A stretch of DNA of 64,000 nt from contig NZ_CP126080.1 in NCBI RefSeq assembly GCF_030122805.1, positions 501,001-565,000 of the forward strand. Direction: 5' to 3'. Within the stretch, counting starts at the first letter, position 1; every line of letters starts with the position of its first letter. The stretch is from Mesobacillus sp. AQ2 (lineage in GTDB: Bacteria > Bacillota > Bacilli > Bacillales > Cytobacillaceae). Below are positions 51,433 to 58,975 of this stretch, one piece after another. Below the pieces are notes generated by a model. It did not search any database. It saw nothing but the letters and a program-made list of their open reading frames with translations, and was not told where the DNA came from. Both the position numbers and the translations under genes were made by a program.

Positions 51433-51903
51433 TTAATCCCAAATTCGTATCCGTGGAACCCCTGCAGTTCTTAAATAATCCAATAGCTGACCAGTGTGAA
51501 TTGATTCGTGGTAGGCAATACGGAGGAGCATATCCCCCAAGTCTCTTATGTATCCTGAATCAGAGCGGTCTATCTTTATTTTTGTTAAATCTTCCTCAGA
51601 AAATGACTTGATTGTGTCGAAGAACTTATTACGATATGGTTTTGCAAACTCCATTTCCGCGCTTACTGTAGTGAAAGGCCTGTTTTCGAAAGGAGAAGTA
51701 AACTCTGGAAGGCTCCCTCTATTAATGATAGCTAGGTGATAATAATGTTCGCTTTCCAAAACATGCCTGATCATTTCTATGCAATTCATGGCTTCATCAT
51801 CAGGCTTCCATTTTAGTTTTTCTTCAGGTATTGATGACCACACCTTAATACTTCTTCTTCTAACTTCATTAAAGTTTAAAATAATTAGGTCAATTGAATT
51901 CAA
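51433..51903 (-). CDS. DinB family protein
   Basis: 156 aa four-helix bundle. Metal ligands expected of DinB/YfiT-like proteins are seen as the helix-2 His in EMIRHVLESEHYYHL and the C-terminal HESIHTGQLLDYLRTAG. Family members are metal-dependent transferases (often bacillithiol or mycothiol S-transferases). Length and the ending GVPRIRIWD are typical of Bacillus DinB proteins. Start ATG 51903 with AAGGGAGGGG upstream. Confidence 0.83.
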   Translation of the reverse strand: MNSIDLIILNFNEVRRRSIKVWSSIPEEKLKWKPDDEAMNCIEMIRHVLESEHYYHLAIINRGSLPEFTSPFENRPFTTVSAEMEFAKPYRNKFFDTIKSFSEEDLTKIKIDRSDSGYIRDLGDMLLRIAYHESIHTGQLLDYLRTAGVPRIRIWD

Positions 51904-52158
51904 AAAGAACCCCTCCCTTGATAGTCATAAATAAATAATACACGAATATATGTTCTTGCGGGACTTTTTGTTGAAGTTTATTAGAAATTATCTTAATAAC
52001 GAGTTTAATGGTATTTTTGGAGATAAGTAATAAGCTGTCATTCTTGGCGGTTTTTTTATTGAGAATTATTTATGTAAAAAATTGTTGCTGATTCCGAAAA
52101 ATGGAACCTTGAAAAATTTCAAATCGTCTAATTATCAAAAACAAGGTTGTGAGCAAAT

Positions 52159-52682
52159 ATGATTGACCCGGTAAAGAATTTAAACCGAGAGGAAAAACTG
52201 AAATGGCTCATGAATACATTTGGCAATGATATTATCAGGATTGCCTTTACATATCTGAAACAAAAAGATTAGCAGAAGATGTGGCGCAAGATGTATTTAT
52301 AAAATGTTATGAAAAGATGGATTCCTTTCGTAATGATTCATCTTATAAAACCTGGCTGATCCGAATTACGGTGAACAGGTGTAAGGATGTATTGAAGAGT
52401 TGGCATTATAAAAATTTATTTTTGACTGATTTTTTTAAACAAAATCATCAAACTGTTTCTGCAATTTATCATCATGAAGATGAATTAATATCACTTCATG
52501 TATTAAAACTCCCTATAAAACAGAGAGAAGTCATTATTCTATTTTATTATCAAGATCTATCCATCGAGGAAATCTCAGATCTGTTAGAGATTAACTCTAA
52601 TACCGTTAAAACAAGACTGCATCGAGGACGTCATAAATTAAAAGAATCATTGGAAGGAGCGGGAGCAATTGATGGAAAATAA
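52159..52682 (+). pseudogene. ECF sigma factor, one-base frameshift
   Basis: From ATG 52159 the frame reads MIDPVKNLNREEKLKWLMNT to FTYLKQKD, then stops at TAG. One missing T near 52269 would join it to LAEDVAQDVFIKCYEKMDSF (region 2) and to region 4, LPIKQREVIILFYYQDLSIE then EISDLLEINSNTVKTRLHRG. The rebuilt protein (about 175 aa) resembles YlaC-type ECF sigma factors. The anti-sigma gene overlaps its 3' end. Either a real frameshift that silences the pair, or a read error. Confidence 0.75.
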
Positions 52683-53430
52683 ACTTGATAATTTAAAAGA
52701 AAAAATGGATAACACCATTTTGAAAGATGTGAATTTTGATGATAGGCATCATCAGCAAGTCTTGAACTCCATAAAAAAGACCAAAATTGAAAAACACGTA
52801 TTTCAGCTGAAAAATAAATTTAACACTCTACTTAGTGTTTCGGTGGTTTCGGTCTTGTTTTTAGGTATTCTATATTTTGTTGGAATCCAGCTAAACTTAT
52901 TAAATGGACCTAACATGAGACAGGCTGGGGAGCCAAAGGAGTCTCTAAATAAGCCTTCAAATGAGGATGCGACATCTATACAAAGAAATAAAGAAGCAAT
53001 TAAAAAAATACTTGAGCTTGAGTTTACCGGTCCAGATGAGAAGTTAATGGGTCTAATGTGGAATCCTAAATATAAGACTGTTGTGAATGGTCAAGAAGAG
53101 AACAAAGAATTTGATCAATATTTAGAAGAGAAGTACGGTTCTTTCTTTACAGATGCGGGTCTCCATTCCTTCATAGCAGCATATGGCGGTACTCAATACC
53201 AGACATATGCTTACAACGCTGGTTATAAGTTAAGCTTTAAGGGAGTTACCACCGAGCAAAATCAGCATAACCCGAGACTTTATATCTTTGTTGCGAAAGT
53301 TGGTTATCAAAAGAGCGGCGAAGAAGAAAAAACTGTGGATGTAGAAGGTAAGGTTTTGATGTCAGAAGGAAAAATAGGAGAATTTAAGTATGGAAATGAC
53401 GAAGGTTTGTCAGATAAATTGAGGGAATAA
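52672..53430 (+). CDS. Anti-sigma factor-like membrane protein
   Basis: 252 aa from ATG 52672. Cytosolic N-terminus (ENKLDNLKEKMDNTILKDVN, FDDRHHQQVLNSIKKTKIEK), one membrane helix (LLSVSVVSVLFLGILYFVGI, about 50-70), then an outside domain of about 180 residues with repeated aromatic stretches (SFIAAYGGTQYQTYAYNAGY). Gene position, 11-base overlap with an ECF sigma gene and topology mark it as the cognate anti-sigma. No zinc-binding HxxxCxxC motif is present, so it belongs to a non-ZAS type. Confidence 0.75.
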   Translation: MENKLDNLKEKMDNTILKDVNFDDRHHQQVLNSIKKTKIEKHVFQLKNKFNTLLSVSVVSVLFLGILYFVGIQLNLLNGPNMRQAGEPKESLNKPSNEDATSIQRNKEAIKKILELEFTGPDEKLMGLMWNPKYKTVVNGQEENKEFDQYLEEKYGSFFTDAGLHSFIAAYGGTQYQTYAYNAGYKLSFKGVTTEQNQHNPRLYIFVAKVGYQKSGEEEKTVDVEGKVLMSEGKIGEFKYGNDEGLSDKLRE

Positions 53431-53456
53431 GAAATTTAATGATGACTTTATTAATT

Positions 53457-53535
53457 GTGCGTTGCTCTAGGAAAGATTAACGCACTTTGATGTTTCATTT
53501 CTTATTGCACAAACGATGCAGGAATGTTGAACAAG
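53457..53535 (+). repeat. Cassette-type hairpin repeat
   Basis: GTGCGTT...AACGCAC hairpin (53457-53494), then TTTCTTATTGCACAAACGAT and GCAGGAATGTTGAACAAG. One copy between the anti-sigma gene and the GNAT gene; the hairpin can terminate the upstream operon. Confidence 0.8.
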
Positions 53536-53582
53536 CAAAAGTGTTGGAATATTTATTCAGCGACTTCTAGGGAGGGGAAATT

Positions 53583-54010
53583 TTGAAAATAACTCAACAA
53601 TGGAACCAAGAAGATAGTGAATACATTCGAAAGAATGTAATTGAACATAATCTTTCTAAGCTACCTGATGATGTAAAACATCCAGTTAAGAATATTAGCT
53701 TTATTCTTAGGGATGAAGGAGGAGAAATATTAGGTGGCATAAAGGAACAATTTTTTGGTATAACTTACATATTGATTTCCTGTGGGTTGATGAATCACTT
53801 AGGGGTAGCGGTTATGGGAAAGAGTTATTAAATCATATAGAAAAAATAGCGAGAGAAAACAGGTGCCAATTAATTCAACTTGATACGTTTAGCTTTCAAG
53901 CACCGGACTTCTATCAAAAAAATGGTTATGAGATAGTCGGTGTAATTGAAGGACATCCAAACAAAGAAAATCAGCAGTATTACCTAAAAAAGACATTAAC
54001 TTATAGATGA
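53583..54010 (+). pseudogene. GNAT acetyltransferase, one-base frameshift
   Basis: TTG start after AGGGAGGGGAAA. The first frame (NWEDSEYI-like start, then SFILRDEGGEILGGIKEQFF) runs out at 53831. Adding one T to the six-T run near 53752 restores WYNLHIDFLWVDESLRGSGY, then GKELLNHIEKIARENRC and APDFYQKNGYEIVGVIEGHP to TGA 54010, a full GNAT with CoA loop RGSGYG. A homopolymer deletion is a common sequencing error but is also a common natural mutation. Confidence 0.75.
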
Positions 54011-54049
54011 ATCATATATACACTCAGAGGGCAAGTGATCTTTATAGCA

Positions 54050-54095
54050 TAAGAACAGGCAGCGTTGTTATTGAACAAACGAAGCAGTTATATGG
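54050..54095 (+). repeat. Cassette-type repeat, 3' part
   Basis: AGCGTTGTTATTGAACAAAC, then GAAGCAGTTATATGGAAGAA matches the downstream box of the other copies; the hairpin arm upstream is decayed. Confidence 0.55.
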
Positions 54096-54174
54096 AAGAA
54101 GGTATTCCAAATTTGTGTTTAAAGAAGCATCCAGTTAGCTGTCTAATCAGGAATAGTTTTGGAGGCAATTATGA

Positions 54175-54780
54175 ATGAGCAGACTATTTAAACTTTGCAT
54201 TTGCAATCTTGTATTGATAATTTTCTTAGTCAGTTGTTCCAATTCAACAAATGTGTCAGAGGATAAGGAAGACATAAATCTATATGCATCGTCGTTTGAG
54301 AAACTGCTAGATGATTATCCGCAATTGGAATCCACATATAACAGAATACCTACAAAACTTCATGATAAGATTGTTGCTCCATCGCTAGAAGAAATCCCTT
54401 TTAAAGTTGAGGAAGTAAAGTTAGATTACGATAATGACCCAACAGGAATGATTCCTGCAATAATGATTCTATACACTGGAGATAATAAAAGGGTTACAAG
54501 TACGGTTTGGTATCATGATGGTACTTCTATTCCAGGTAAAGAGTTATTGTTGGATCATGATATCAAGGCTTTTTACCTCAACAATATAGAGGAAATAGCT
54601 ATTACTTGGAGAGATCCTGATAAGAATAGTAAGCTATTATACCGTGTAGGATTGTTAACGTTTGAAAAGGGTTCATTAACTAAAGCAAAAAATCAATTAT
54701 CTAAAGATGATGCTGTATCTATCGCTAATAGTATGATTAATAATTACTATCGTTCTAGAAGCGAAACACAGAACGATTAA
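54175..54780 (+). CDS. Lipoprotein of unknown function (201 aa)
   Basis: ATG 54175 with GGAGGC upstream. Signal with lipobox FLVSC (Cys about 20). Mature part of mixed alpha/beta: SFEKLLDDYPQLESTYNRIP, then PFKVEEVKLDYDNDPTGMIP, AIMILYTGDNKRVTSTVWYH and a helical end (DDAVSIANSMINNYYRSRSE). No family recognised; anchored at the outer face of the membrane. Flanked on both sides by cassette-type repeats. Confidence 0.7.
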   Translation: MSRLFKLCICNLVLIIFLVSCSNSTNVSEDKEDINLYASSFEKLLDDYPQLESTYNRIPTKLHDKIVAPSLEEIPFKVEEVKLDYDNDPTGMIPAIMILYTGDNKRVTSTVWYHDGTSIPGKELLLDHDIKAFYLNNIEEIAITWRDPDKNSKLLYRVGLLTFEKGSLTKAKNQLSKDDAVSIANSMINNYYRSRSETQND

Positions 54781-54805
54781 CTCTTCTTTTTCATAAAATG
54801 ATAAT

Positions 54806-54894
54806 TGGTTGTTAGCAAAGTGGCGGTTTTTCATTAACGAATAATCCCTTTTTCTTCATATTAAAGTAACGATGCAGGTTAGTTCAACAAGAAT
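54806..54894 (+). repeat. Cassette-type hairpin repeat, diverged copy
   Basis: GGTTGTTAGC...GGCGGTTTTTCATTAACGAA, then CTTCATATTAAAGTAACGAT and GCAGGTTAGTTCAACAAGAA. The 3' box is among the best preserved. Confidence 0.65.
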
Positions 54895-55152
54895 TTAGAG
54901 AACAGTTAGGAATGAAGGATTACGAGTCAGTAGGAAGTTCAAAAATAATTGCAGATTAGGTGTGAGCAGGTGTAGATCCAGCAGTGAGAAGAACTGGCTT
55001 GGAGTTATCAGTTGGCAGCGGACTGAGTTTGATTAGTCAAATTAGGCCCGAATAGGGGAAGTGGCTTCTTAAGATTTAGATGCCTATATAAACATATTTT
55101 TGAAACTTCTGACGACTTTATTCGTAATAAATACTATAAAAGGGGGGATACA
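54895..55152. other. Short intergenic stretch with decayed coding
   Basis: Contains TTAGAGAACAGTTAGGAATG and similar coding-like pieces broken by stops; nothing recognised. It is part of one cassette-like interval. Confidence 0.3.
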
Positions 55153-55479
55153 TTGAAGTTAAAATGGTATATATTTTTCGTTTTACTAGTCCTGGTTTTA
55201 GAATTAGGTTTGCTTTTTGGGGTATCACATTATTTTGAAACAAATCTTGTAGATACAATGTTTTTAGGGTCAGTTGGATTTACCATTATAGCATTTTTAT
55301 TTAGTTCTAAAGGAGACGCATTGTCAAAGAATTCACAGGTAGCAGTTTTCCATATGTTCTTAGGAAATTACAAGCCACAACATGAGAAAGCAACATTTAC
55401 CATTAATCCCTTCTTAGTAGGATCTCTATTGTGCTTTATTGCATATTTTGTTCTTTATTATTTAGGAGTTATAAGTTAG
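55153..55479 (+). CDS. Small three-helix membrane protein, paralogue 1
   Basis: 108 aa, TTG start after AAAAGGGGGGATACA. Helices WYIFFVLLVLVLELGLLFGV, FLGSVGFTIIAFLFSS and PFLVGSLLCFIAYFVLYYLG. The pattern VSHYF...VDTMFLG...FLFSSKGD...SKNSQ is shared in order with the product at 58105 (VSHFL...IDYSFFVG...FFTSRGG...TQNSN), so they are paralogues. Family not named here; function unknown. Confidence 0.7.
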   Translation: MKLKWYIFFVLLVLVLELGLLFGVSHYFETNLVDTMFLGSVGFTIIAFLFSSKGDALSKNSQVAVFHMFLGNYKPQHEKATFTINPFLVGSLLCFIAYFVLYYLGVIS

Positions 55480-55584
55480 AAATAATTAGTTTATAAAAAA
55501 TATTGATACAAAAGTGTTTAGGCACATTCTTGCTTATTTTCGAACAGGGGGGAGCAGTTTAGCAAAAGAAGGGTCGGCGAAGGG

Positions 55585-55661
55585 GTGCGTTGATCCAAAA
55601 GGATTAACGGCCTTTTTTATTGATTTCCTTATTTAGCTAACATGCAGTTATGTTGAAGAAG
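55585..55661 (+). repeat. Cassette-type hairpin repeat
   Basis: GTGCGTTGATCC (55585-55596) pairs with GGATTAACGG (55601-55610), then CCTTTTTTATTGATTTCCTT and GCAGTTATGTTGAAGAAG. A typical full copy with terminator potential. Confidence 0.85.
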
Positions 55662-55698
55662 GAAGTAAACGATTTAAGAATTTCTAAGGGGTAAGGTT

Positions 55699-56265
55699 AT
55701 GAAAGTTGAGAGGAAATTTAAAAATGAAACAGAACAAGATAAACGAAGTCTATTGAGAGCCCAGAAAACATCATTATATTGGTTGCTAGGAATAATATAT
55801 GTTTCTTTTTTAGGAGTGCAGCTTGGTCGGATCCAAGCTATAACTGATTTTAATTATTCATTACACGAGATGTTGTATATACCTGCAACTTTGTCTTCTT
55901 TTATTGTTCCAATAACGTTTTTAATATATATGTATTTTGTAATAAAATACTTACGAAAATGGGGAATCCAAAAGCCGAATATAAACCCTGTTATAAAAGC
56001 AGTGTTAGTAATAATCTCCTTATTAACAATATTTTCTTTATTAAATTTTCAATCTAAAGAAGTTTCTACTGGTGGAGTATTTAAGGTTGAACAGAAAATT
56101 CAAGAAGATACAAAATACTATTTGATATTAAACGATAAAAAAATTAGGGTGTCAAGGAATGAATTTTATTTAGTTGATTTAAATAAGGAATACTTAGGGA
56201 CTTTTGTTTGGAATTCACAAACTAACAGAGGCAGACTTGAAACTATTGAGCCAATCTTGAAATGA
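55699..56265 (+). CDS. Membrane protein of unknown function (188 aa)
   Basis: ATG with AAGGGGTAAGG upstream. Three helices (SLYWLLGIIYVSFLGVQLG; LYIPATLSSFIVPITFLIYM; VIKAVLVIISLLTIFSLL) preceded by a charged N-terminus, then a soluble beta-rich tail of about 70 residues (KVEQKIQEDTKYYLILNDKK). No family recognised. Confidence 0.65.
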   Translation: MKVERKFKNETEQDKRSLLRAQKTSLYWLLGIIYVSFLGVQLGRIQAITDFNYSLHEMLYIPATLSSFIVPITFLIYMYFVIKYLRKWGIQKPNINPVIKAVLVIISLLTIFSLLNFQSKEVSTGGVFKVEQKIQEDTKYYLILNDKKIRVSRNEFYLVDLNKEYLGTFVWNSQTNRGRLETIEPILK

Positions 56266-56303
56266 AGTATGATTCAAGGTCAGGAAAGAACCTTATTCTC
56301 TCC

Positions 56304-56352
56304 AATGCGATGATCCAGGAAGGGATAAGCAACTTTTTTGTGAAAATCCTTA
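56304..56352 (+). repeat. Cassette-type repeat, 5' half split by IS110
   Basis: AATGCGATGATCCAGGAAGG, GATAAGCAACTTTTTTGTG and AAAATCCTTATT match the 5' half of other copies. The matching 3' half (GAACGGTGCAGGATAGTT) lies at 57990-58020 on the other side of the IS110 element, as though the insertion split one copy. Confidence 0.65.
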
Positions 56353-56441
56353 TTAAACAAAACCAGCTAATAGTTTGTCAATATTTTTCATTAAAATTAT
56401 AAAATTCATCGTGATATACTAAAAAAGGGTATACCAAATAA

Positions 56442-56472
56442 CCTTCATATTCTTAGAATTGGAAGGTTTTTC
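56442..56472 (+). terminator. Terminator-like hairpin inside IS110 B
   Basis: AACCTTC (56442-56448) pairs with GAAGGTT (56462-56468), followed by TTTTC. It could shield the element from outside transcription. Confidence 0.5.
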
Positions 56473-56494
56473 GTAATTTAGTTAGATGTTGTTT

Positions 56495-57730
56495 CTAAGC
56501 TATATCTTGGAAAGTGGTCCGGTTTCTTAAAAGGGCAAATATCCAATGTAAGAGCTTATTTACACAAGCAATTACAGCTACCTTAAATGGCTTTCCTTCT
56601 TCACGCTTCTTGTCGTAAAACTCACGCATTCGTTTGTTTCGGGGAATGATTTCATCCGTCGTTTTCTGTTTACGACAATCGCGTATGGCACATCGAACAG
56701 CCATATATAAGGCGTGACGAAGCCTGCTGGAACCTCTTTTGGTGATTCGGTTTTTGGTGGCAGTAAACTTGCCAGATTCGAAAACACTAGGGTCTACTCC
56801 AGCGAAAGCCACGAGCTTTTTAGGGTCAGTAAATCGATCTATCTCTCCAATTTCAGAAATGATCGTTGCCGCGATCTTTTCTCCGATACCAGGGATAGAT
56901 TTGATAATATTATATTCTTCAACTTCTTTAGCGAGGGCATCTATCTCTGACTCCAACGTGGATAGGTGTTCTTTGTATTGAAGAATAATATCAATATACA
57001 TACCTAAGCTTAAGATATGACTCTGATAGACTGTCTTTTCAAAGGGATTGCGAGCTGCCGCCTCTTTTAGTTGTAAGGCTTTTTCATTGGCCCATCTGAT
57101 TGAGCGACTTTTACATAATTCCTTAATCCTATTTGAGAGTGCTTCATCACTAGCCTTTAATATGTCTTCAGATGATGGAAACTCCTTTAACGTTAAGAGT
57201 GATACCACAGAATATAAATCACCGAACACCCCTCGATACTCAGGGAATACTTGATCCAGAATAGCCTGGAACTGCAGCTTTGTCTGAATCATGACTCCTG
57301 TAATATTCTCGTGTTGTCTTGTAAGGTTACGAAGGTTTAAAAGCTGGACCCCTCGCTTTTTATATGGCTCTAACTCTTCCTTGTAATACAACTCGCAGAG
57401 GTGGTAAGCATCGACGGCATCTGTCTTTACTTTCCTTAAACTTGAACTTTTCGCCTTGTAGGAAATTAAAGGGTTAATAATGATTAATAAATACCCACGT
57501 TCCTCTAAATATTGGACTACTGATGTTTGATAGTGTCCAGTAGCTTCAAGAATAACTGGAGGTTTTAGACCCGATTCTTTTTGTACTACCTCTAAAAACT
57601 CTACAAGTGACTCAAGCCCCTGAAGTGTATGAGCTACTTTAAAGCTCTTACGGAATGGTTTGCCTTTATCGACAAAAGCTTGAACCTGACTTTCCCCCTT
57701 AGAAATATCCAGACCAACGACTGGATTCAT
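56495..57730 (-). CDS. IS110 family transposase (DEDD recombinase)
   Basis: 411 aa, intact. RuvC-like domain: PVVGLDISKGESQVQAFVDK (Asp), PPVILEATGHYQTSVVQYLE (Glu), LRKVKTDAVDAYHLCELYYK (Asp pair). C-terminal Tnp20: IIKSIPGIGEKIAATIISEI and FTATKNRITKRGSSRLRHAL with the Ser nucleophile. Start ATG with TTAGGAGATGG upstream. Only distantly related to the transposase at 49311; the two elements are different IS110 lineages. Confidence 0.93.
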   Translation of the reverse strand: MNPVVGLDISKGESQVQAFVDKGKPFRKSFKVAHTLQGLESLVEFLEVVQKESGLKPPVILEATGHYQTSVVQYLEERGYLLIIINPLISYKAKSSSLRKVKTDAVDAYHLCELYYKEELEPYKKRGVQLLNLRNLTRQHENITGVMIQTKLQFQAILDQVFPEYRGVFGDLYSVVSLLTLKEFPSSEDILKASDEALSNRIKELCKSRSIRWANEKALQLKEAAARNPFEKTVYQSHILSLGMYIDIILQYKEHLSTLESEIDALAKEVEEYNIIKSIPGIGEKIAATIISEIGEIDRFTDPKKLVAFAGVDPSVFESGKFTATKNRITKRGSSRLRHALYMAVRCAIRDCRKQKTTDEIIPRNKRMREFYDKKREEGKPFKVAVIACVNKLLHWIFALLRNRTTFQDIA

Positions 57731-57975
57731 CCATAACCATCTCCTAATCTTTTATTTTGCCGGTACCCCTTATTTTCCTTGCAGTGTCACAGCTTCGCTT
57801 GTTATACGAGATCTATGTCCCAACCAGCCTCAATCATGTTTCTACAAGTAGGGGGCAAACTGTTTTGTTGACGGGATCCAGGTCCCACGTGCAGTTACGT
57901 TTTACCCCGGCTACCGTTATAATAAGACCATATAGAAAAAGGTCAACCAGAAATATTTTCTTATCTGGATGACCT
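57731..57975 (-). ncRNA. Candidate IS110 bridge RNA region
   Basis: In IS110-group elements a structured bridge RNA is encoded between the left end and the recombinase start (established for IS621). Here that interval is about 240 bases, non-coding, and unusually GC-rich for the area, with potential stems such as GTGGGACCTGGATCCCGTC on the minus strand and a promoter-like TTGACC...TATAAC set near its outer end. No covariation check was possible. Confidence 0.45.
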
Positions 57976-57989
57976 TATAATACGATGAC

Positions 57990-58020
57990 CTTATAATACG
58001 AACGGTGCAGGATAGTTAAA
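57990..58020 (+). repeat. Cassette-type repeat, 3' half split by IS110
   Basis: ATACGAACGGTGCAGGATAG followed by TTAAAAAAG is the downstream box of the repeat with no hairpin arm; the arm is found at 56304-56352, on the other side of IS110 B. Confidence 0.65.
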
Positions 58021-58104
58021 AAAGTAAACCAGCCAGGTTTTACACACATAAATGAAACTTTCCCCCAAATTTTACGTAATAATTAAGAAAAGGGGGGAGT
58101 ATTT

Positions 58105-58422
58105 GTGGGGAAGATTCTTAATATTGTTATAACTTTGGTTTTGATATTGGGAATAAACTATGTAGTATCCCATTTTTTAAATGCAGCCTTTATAGATTAC
58201 TCTTTTTTTGTGGGACTTATAACTTCAATAATAATTGGATTTTTCACTTCCAGAGGTGGCCTTACTACTCAAAATAGCAATATGTTGATCCAAGCTCAAA
58301 CTATGTATAAAATGGCACCTGAAAAATTTAAAATCAGACCAAACTTTGCGTTATATACTGCAATTGCCTATACCATTCTTTCTTTAATAACAATGATTTT
58401 TGTTTACAGAGATTATTTTTAA
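58105..58422 (+). CDS. Small three-helix membrane protein, paralogue 2
   Basis: 105 aa, GTG start after AAAAGGGGGGAGTATTT, nearly the same leader as paralogue 1 at 55153. Helices ILNIVITLVLILGINYVVSH, FFVGLITSIIIGFFTS and FALYTAIAYTILSLITMIFV. The soluble loop TSRGGLTTQNSNMLIQAQTM is the most conserved part versus paralogue 1. Function unknown. Confidence 0.7.
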   Translation: MGKILNIVITLVLILGINYVVSHFLNAAFIDYSFFVGLITSIIIGFFTSRGGLTTQNSNMLIQAQTMYKMAPEKFKIRPNFALYTAIAYTILSLITMIFVYRDYF

Positions 58423-58435
58423 TTTTGATTCTAAT

Positions 58436-58475
58436 ATCCTTACAATTTGAACAAAAGGAGCAGTAATCTTGAAGA
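58436..58475 (+). repeat. Cassette-type repeat, 3' part
   Basis: ATCCTTACAATTTGAACAAA, then AGGAGCAGTAATCTTGAAG, nearly identical to the 3' part of the copy at 59547. Confidence 0.65.
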
Positions 58476-58513
58476 GGAATTGTGGCTACATCAATAAAAA
58501 GGTGAAAACATTT

Positions 58514-58606
58514 ATGATAGAAGCTCTAAGTAATTTCTTCGGTGCAATAGCTTCGGCTTTATGGGGCAAAAAATCTAAAAAAGAGAAAGTTAATAAATCA
58601 TTCTAG
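58514..58606 (+). CDS. Very small protein (30 aa) between repeats
   Basis: ATG 58514 with AAAAGGTG upstream; reads MIEALSNFFGAIASALWGKK and ends KKEKVNKSF. Amphipathic first half and basic tail resemble short membrane-active or membrane-associated peptides. An in-frame TTG at 58469, with AAAAGGAGCAG before it, would lengthen it to 45 aa. No family recognised. Confidence 0.4.
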   Translation: MIEALSNFFGAIASALWGKKSKKEKVNKSF

Positions 58607-58626
58607 ATGGACAAATGGGTGTGTTT

Positions 58627-58709
58627 GAATGCGATGATCGATAAAGGATTAACGCATTTTTTGTTGAATTTCTTATTTAAGTAAAGATACAGGTGTCTTG
58701 AATAAATAG
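58627..58709 (+). repeat. Cassette-type hairpin repeat
   Basis: AATGCG (58628-58633) pairs with CGCATT (58652-58657) around GATGATCGATAAAGGATTAA, then TTTTGTTGAATTTCTTATTT and AAGTAAAGATACAGGTGTC. Full copy. Confidence 0.82.
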
Positions 58710-58720
58710 GAGGGTAATAA

Positions 58721-58843
58721 ATGGAGCTAGTTATAGCAATATTAGCTGTTTTATCTTCTATAGGGATACTTTATTATATGGGGAAGTCTGGATTTAAATG
58801 GGGCGAGAACATCGACCAACAAGATGAAAAGGATAGGAAGTAA
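58721..58843 (+). CDS. Small membrane protein (40 aa)
   Basis: ATG 58721 after AGGAGGGTAATAA, an excellent ribosome site; TAA at 58841. One helix (LVIAILAVLSSIGILYYMG) then a charged tail (ENIDQQDEKDRK). It fills one complete interval between two repeat copies. No family recognised. Confidence 0.55.
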   Translation: MELVIAILAVLSSIGILYYMGKSGFKWGENIDQQDEKDRK

Positions 58844-58870
58844 CATTGAAAAAGGTAAGTATTAATAGCA

Positions 58871-58940
58871 AGGATGCATTGTTCTTGAAGAATAATGCAA
58901 TTCCTTATTTAACATAAGGAGCAGGTTAGTTAAAGAACAT
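58871..58940 (+). repeat. Cassette-type hairpin repeat, diverged copy
   Basis: AGGATGCATTGTTCTTGAAG, then AATAATGCAATTCCTTATTT (stem TGCATT/AATGCA), then AGCAGGTTAGTTAAAGAAC. The hairpin is kept while its sequence has changed, which points to a structural constraint. Confidence 0.72.
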
Positions 58941-58975
58941 TTAGGGCACATTACTTTCAAAAAGGAGTAACCTAA

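Larger units (their letters stand above)
56353..57985 (-). mobile_element. IS110-family insertion sequence B
   Basis: Intact transposase plus about 240 bases of noncoding sequence upstream of it and about 140 downstream. Flanks are two halves of one cassette-type repeat: CCTTAT occurs at both borders (56347 and about 57974/57991), suggesting the insertion point. Ends are estimated from this, not from inverted repeats. A 16-base stretch (GATGACCTTATAATAC) is present twice in tandem at the right border. Confidence 0.7.
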
